64,000 bases of DNA from Acidobacteriota bacterium (GTDB lineage: Bacteria > Acidobacteriota > Blastocatellia > Pyrinomonadales > Pyrinomonadaceae), in contig QHXI01000066.1 of the NCBI GenBank assembly GCA_003222895.1, forward strand, positions 1 to 64,000, written 5' to 3'. The position numbers and the translations under genes were made by a program. Of this stretch, positions 61,232 through 64,000 are shown in pieces (positions within the stretch are counted from its first letter, which is position 1; each line of letters begins with the position of its first letter). The notes under the pieces are model-generated. The model saw nothing but the letters and a program-made list of their open reading frames with translations. It was not told where the DNA came from and made no database searches.

Positions 61232-62950
61232 TTGGATTTCGCTATGAACCGCTTCGCCGATCGCGATCACCAGGTTTCATTTTTAGCTGAGCAACTCGTG
61301 GAAATTGAGCAGCGGCTAATTCCTACAGGCCTCCATGTCTTCGGTCGCGCGGCGGAGCTAAAAGAGAAAGCCGATCTGTTGCGGATGGTTGCGTCATTCG
61401 AGCGACCTGAGCATGGTGCGCGCGCCTTGCCAGCGTTAGTAGCTGACGCGCTCGGTCTCGATCCTGATGTGCTTAGCGAAGAACCCAACAATGAGACAAA
61501 GGAATTGATCGACGGGATGGTGGCCGATGCGATTTCGCGGTTTTGCGAAAAAGAAGCTGCGCATGCCGCCGGTTGGTTGAATTCAAAAGCGAGCGTCAAG
61601 GTCGAAGATTCGCTTCAAACCTTCAAGCTTCTTGAAAAGATTTCTGAACAGCTCGATTTAAATCACGAGATCGAGTCGTTGATGCGCGCTTTGCGCGGCG
61701 AGTACATCGAGCCCGGCCCCGGAGCGGACATCGTGCAGAATCCTTTCGTGCTGCCCACGGGTCGCAATACTCACGCGGTCAATCCTTATTCAGTTCCGTC
61801 GCGCACGGCGTTCGATCGCGCACAGTTCACCGCCGATGCGCTGCTTCGCCGATATCTGGATGAACATGGTCGCTATCCGCGCGCAATGGCATTGGTGTTG
61901 TGGGGGCTCGACAACATCAAGACGCAGGGCGAGGGAGTGGCGCAGGCGCTGTGGCTGTTGGGCGTTCGCCCAATTCGCGACGCGCTGAATCGTGCGACTG
62001 AAGTTGAAGAAATTCCGCTCGACGAATTGCAGCGACCGCGCATCGATGTTGTGATGACGGTATCGGGGATCTTTCGCGATCTGTTCACGCCGACGATGGC
62101 TTTGCTTGATAAGGCCGTGCGTCGCGTCGCCGGTTTGGATGAACCGCCGGAGATGAATTACGTGCGACGCAACGTTTCGGAATCGGTTGAAAGTGGAACG
62201 GCCGATTTTGATGATGCAGTAGCTCGCGTCTTTTCAAACGCACCGGGCAACTATGGCACGAACGTTAACTTCATGGTGATGCAGTCAGCCTGGGAGAACG
62301 AAGCGGCATTGGGCGATCTGTTTGTGACGCGGAAATGTTTCGCATATACACGCGATTCGAAAGGACGAACGGTTGAAGGCCACGAGGCCCCGGAATTAAT
62401 GAATGACGCGCTGGCTCGCGTCGAAGCCACTTATCAAAACATCGACTCGTTCGAGGTCGGCATTACCGATGTGGATCATTACTTTGAATATCTCGGCGGA
62501 ATTTCCAAAGCTGTCGAGAAGCGTTCGCAGTCGCGGCCTTCGATCTATCTGTCCGACTCGCTTTCGCCGCAGACGAAGATTCGATCGCTGGAAGAAACTG
62601 TGCGGCTTGAGACGCGAACGAAAACGCTCAATCCAAAATGGTACGAAGGAATGCTGAAACATGGATTCCGTGGCGTGGCGGAGATCGAGAATCACGTGGC
62701 GAACACTTTTGGTTGGAGCGCGACGGCGGATGCTGTCGACCCGTGGATCTATACCGAGATAAGCAAAACATTTCTGCTGGACGAAGAGATGTTCAATCGG
62801 CTGCATAAATTGAATCCGCATTCATTGCAATCGCTGGCGAAGCGTCTCCTGGAAGCGCATGACCGCGGTTATTGGAATCCGGATGAGGAAGTGCTCGAAA
62901 AGCTGCGTGAGATTATTTTTCAACTCGAAAATAAGGTGAGCGTCGCGTGA
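61232..62950 (+). CDS. bchH: Magnesium chelatase subunit H, C-terminal half as a separate gene
   Basis: A 572-residue protein matching only the C-terminal half of BchH/ChlH (full length about 1200-1300). It begins just before RLIPTGLHVFGRA, which lies mid-protein in full BchH, and continues through PFVLPTGRNTHAVNPYSVPS, LVLWGLDNIKTQGEGVAQAL and RPRIDVVMTVSGIFRDLF to TLNPKWYEGMLKHGFRG and MLEAHDRGYWNPDEE-like end (LLEAHDRGYWNPDEE). Start TTG 61232 has AAAGGAA 5-6 bp upstream; ATG 61244 is an alternative. No coding sequence precedes it, so it is not a frameshift remnant of a nearby N-terminus. The next gene, overlapping by GTGA, supplies the N-terminal domain. Confidence 0.9.
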   Translation: MDFAMNRFADRDHQVSFLAEQLVEIEQRLIPTGLHVFGRAAELKEKADLLRMVASFERPEHGARALPALVADALGLDPDVLSEEPNNETKELIDGMVADAISRFCEKEAAHAAGWLNSKASVKVEDSLQTFKLLEKISEQLDLNHEIESLMRALRGEYIEPGPGADIVQNPFVLPTGRNTHAVNPYSVPSRTAFDRAQFTADALLRRYLDEHGRYPRAMALVLWGLDNIKTQGEGVAQALWLLGVRPIRDALNRATEVEEIPLDELQRPRIDVVMTVSGIFRDLFTPTMALLDKAVRRVAGLDEPPEMNYVRRNVSESVESGTADFDDAVARVFSNAPGNYGTNVNFMVMQSAWENEAALGDLFVTRKCFAYTRDSKGRTVEGHEAPELMNDALARVEATYQNIDSFEVGITDVDHYFEYLGGISKAVEKRSQSRPSIYLSDSLSPQTKIRSLEETVRLETRTKTLNPKWYEGMLKHGFRGVAEIENHVANTFGWSATADAVDPWIYTEISKTFLLDEEMFNRLHKLNPHSLQSLAKRLLEAHDRGYWNPDEEVLEKLREIIFQLENKVSVA

Positions 62951-64000
62951 AAGTCACCGTTCTTTACGTCGGATCAAGTTTGCTCGCGCCGCTGCGCCGC
63001 GCCGAAGGCGAAATCAATCGGCGCCACGGACTGGATCTGCTCGTGGCGACGCACAACTTTGGCTCGAACTTCACAGACGATGAATGGGGCGCGATCGAAA
63101 ATGATCTGAATGAAAGCGAAGTCGTCTTCGTCATCCACGTCATGGATGGCGAGAATGCGGCGCGTCTGATCAGCTTCCTGGACCGAGAGCGGACGAAAAA
63201 ACGCGCGATCATCGTCATCAATTGCATGCCTGACTTGATGAAGCGTACGCGCATGGGCAAGCTCGATCTCGCAAAGCTTTCAGGCGTGTCACGCAAGGGT
63301 GCAAGCCGCGAAGCGTCAGAGACGGAAGGGAAGCATTTGCTCTCAGCGGTGACCTCGTGGATTGGAAGACAAGCGCGCGGCAGTCGCGCGAAAAGCGGCG
63401 GCAATGGCCGTGGGCGCGACAAGTATTTGAAATGGGCTGAGCGCCTGCCGAACCTGCTGAGATTTGTTCCGAACGCGGGCCGCGTTGGTGACGCCAGGAA
63501 TTATCTCCTCCTTATGAGTTACTTCCTGCAGCCGACGCCGCGCAACATCGAGTCAATGATTCTGCTCGCATTGAAGAATTACATCGACGATGAAAGATTG
63601 CTCGCAATCGAAATTCCGCCGCCTGAAGCTTTACCCTCGGTCGCCATTTATCATCCCGACGCGCCGGCGTTGTTTGAGTCCTTCAACGCGTACGAGGTTT
63701 GGCATTCACAGTTCAAAGGCCAAAGGCCAACGTCTAACGGCTCGGGTTTAGCCCCCAACTCAACGATCGGGTTGCTGTTAATGCGCCCGCAGATTATTAG
63801 TAATTCGCGAAGGCATTACGATGCTTTGATTCGAGCGATTGAAGATGAAGGGTTGAGCGTGGTCCCCGCGATCTCGACGCTGATGGATAACCGGGAAGCA
63901 TGCGAGCGGTTCTTTATTACAAGAGTCGGGAGTCGGAAGTCGGGAGTCAGCAAGATTGAAACAACTGGCAATGGACAACCGACTACTGACAACGGCCGAA
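62947..64000 (+). CDS. bchH: Magnesium chelatase subunit H, N-terminal part (runs off the window)
   Basis: At least 351 residues from GTG 62947, open to the window end. The first 130 residues (VKVTVLYVGSSLLAPLRRAE, VVFVIHVMDGENAARLISFL, INCMPDLMKRTRMGKLDL) match the N-terminal DUF3479 domain of BchH; then KYLKWAERLPNLLRFVPNAG, DARNYLLLMSYFLQPTPRNI and TIGLLLMRPQIISNSRRHYD follow the family in order. H binds protoporphyrin during Mg insertion. Two inserts of short repeat-like DNA (63714-63739 and 63923-63949) are read in frame. Whether the gene ends mid-protein or is full length cannot be seen here. Confidence 0.88.
   Translation, partial: MKVTVLYVGSSLLAPLRRAEGEINRRHGLDLLVATHNFGSNFTDDEWGAIENDLNESEVVFVIHVMDGENAARLISFLDRERTKKRAIIVINCMPDLMKRTRMGKLDLAKLSGVSRKGASREASETEGKHLLSAVTSWIGRQARGSRAKSGGNGRGRDKYLKWAERLPNLLRFVPNAGRVGDARNYLLLMSYFLQPTPRNIESMILLALKNYIDDERLLAIEIPPPEALPSVAIYHPDAPALFESFNAYEVWHSQFKGQRPTSNGSGLAPNSTIGLLLMRPQIISNSRRHYDALIRAIEDEGLSVVPAISTLMDNREACERFFITRVGSRKSGVSKIETTGNGQPTTDNGR
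63923..63949. repeat. GAGTCGG heptad repeat inside the bchH N-terminal gene
   Basis: Four tandem units of the form GAGTCGG/AAGTCGG occur in 27 bp, followed at 63961-63993 by ACTGGCAATGGACAACCGAC and ACTGACAACGG, another repeat-like segment. Both are read in frame as a linker after CERFF, where BchH relatives have no such sequence. A comparable AAAGGCCAAAGGCCAACG segment lies at 63714-63739. Confidence 0.6.

Noticed and set aside
1-64000. tRNA, rRNA, CRISPR array, insertion sequence, prophage or sel gene
   Set aside because: None was recognisable by eye on either strand; a dedicated tRNA/selC search was not possible.

Overview
The window reads as chromosomal DNA from an Acidobacteriota bacterium, most likely of the Blastocatellia type; this is inferred from gene families, not from a marker gene. 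Supporting signs are two very large Oar-like TonB-dependent receptors with N-terminal carboxypeptidase-regulatory domains, two secreted CRTAC1 proteins (FG-GAP repeats plus ASPIC/UnbV), many secreted TPR proteins, multihaem cytochromes, CHAT proteases, and several families of short palindromic repeats. No rRNA, tRNA, CRISPR array, transposase or phage gene was found.

Layout. 1-376: end of an unrecognised gene and a cluster of REP-like palindromes. 377-6165: nitrilase-family amidase, two CRTAC1 proteins, a pseudopilin-like lipoprotein. 6321-18217: ROK repressor, the first Oar receptor, two TPR proteins, an unknown secreted protein, a pentahaem cytochrome/TPR fusion and a small cytochrome c. 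18195-32080: a maltodextrin operon (two cyclomaltodextrinase-like GH13 enzymes around malQ, SDR, SLC45-like sugar transporter, TIMP-like secreted protein, a third GH13, ROK glucokinase, GH31 alpha-glucosidase), then a second Oar receptor (32133-35126), an APC permease and a CMD/AhpD-like enzyme with an in-frame UGA. The likely flow is import through Oar porins, periplasmic cleavage by GH13/GH31 enzymes, uptake by the MFS carrier and phosphorylation by glucokinase, with the ROK protein as candidate regulator.

37052-47407 is a protease-rich stretch: a secreted proteasome-like Ntn-hydrolase, a CDF metal transporter, a subtilisin with DUF4214-type tail, a stand-alone CHAT protease, and a TPR-CHAT / ECF sigma / anti-sigma-like operon. 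47627-50931 holds small miscellaneous genes. 51082-58527 (minus strand) is a complete cytochrome c maturation operon ccmABCDE-[yefM-yoeB]-FGHI with a toxin-antitoxin pair inside it. 58747-60936 has a lipoprotein and a dihaem DUF1111 protein. 61232-64000 carries magnesium chelatase H sequence in swapped order: a gene for the C-terminal half followed, with a 4-bp overlap, by a gene starting with the N-terminal domain and running off the window.

The strongest unusual points are the probable selenoprotein with a SECIS-like hairpin (36482-37048), the permuted/split bchH, the secreted Ntn-hydrolase whose signal cleavage would expose the catalytic Thr, and the toxin-antitoxin pair inside the ccm operon. 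Two apparent frameshifts in homopolymers (4478-4483, 50675-50679) and one nonsense codon (42725) may be real lesions or assembly errors.
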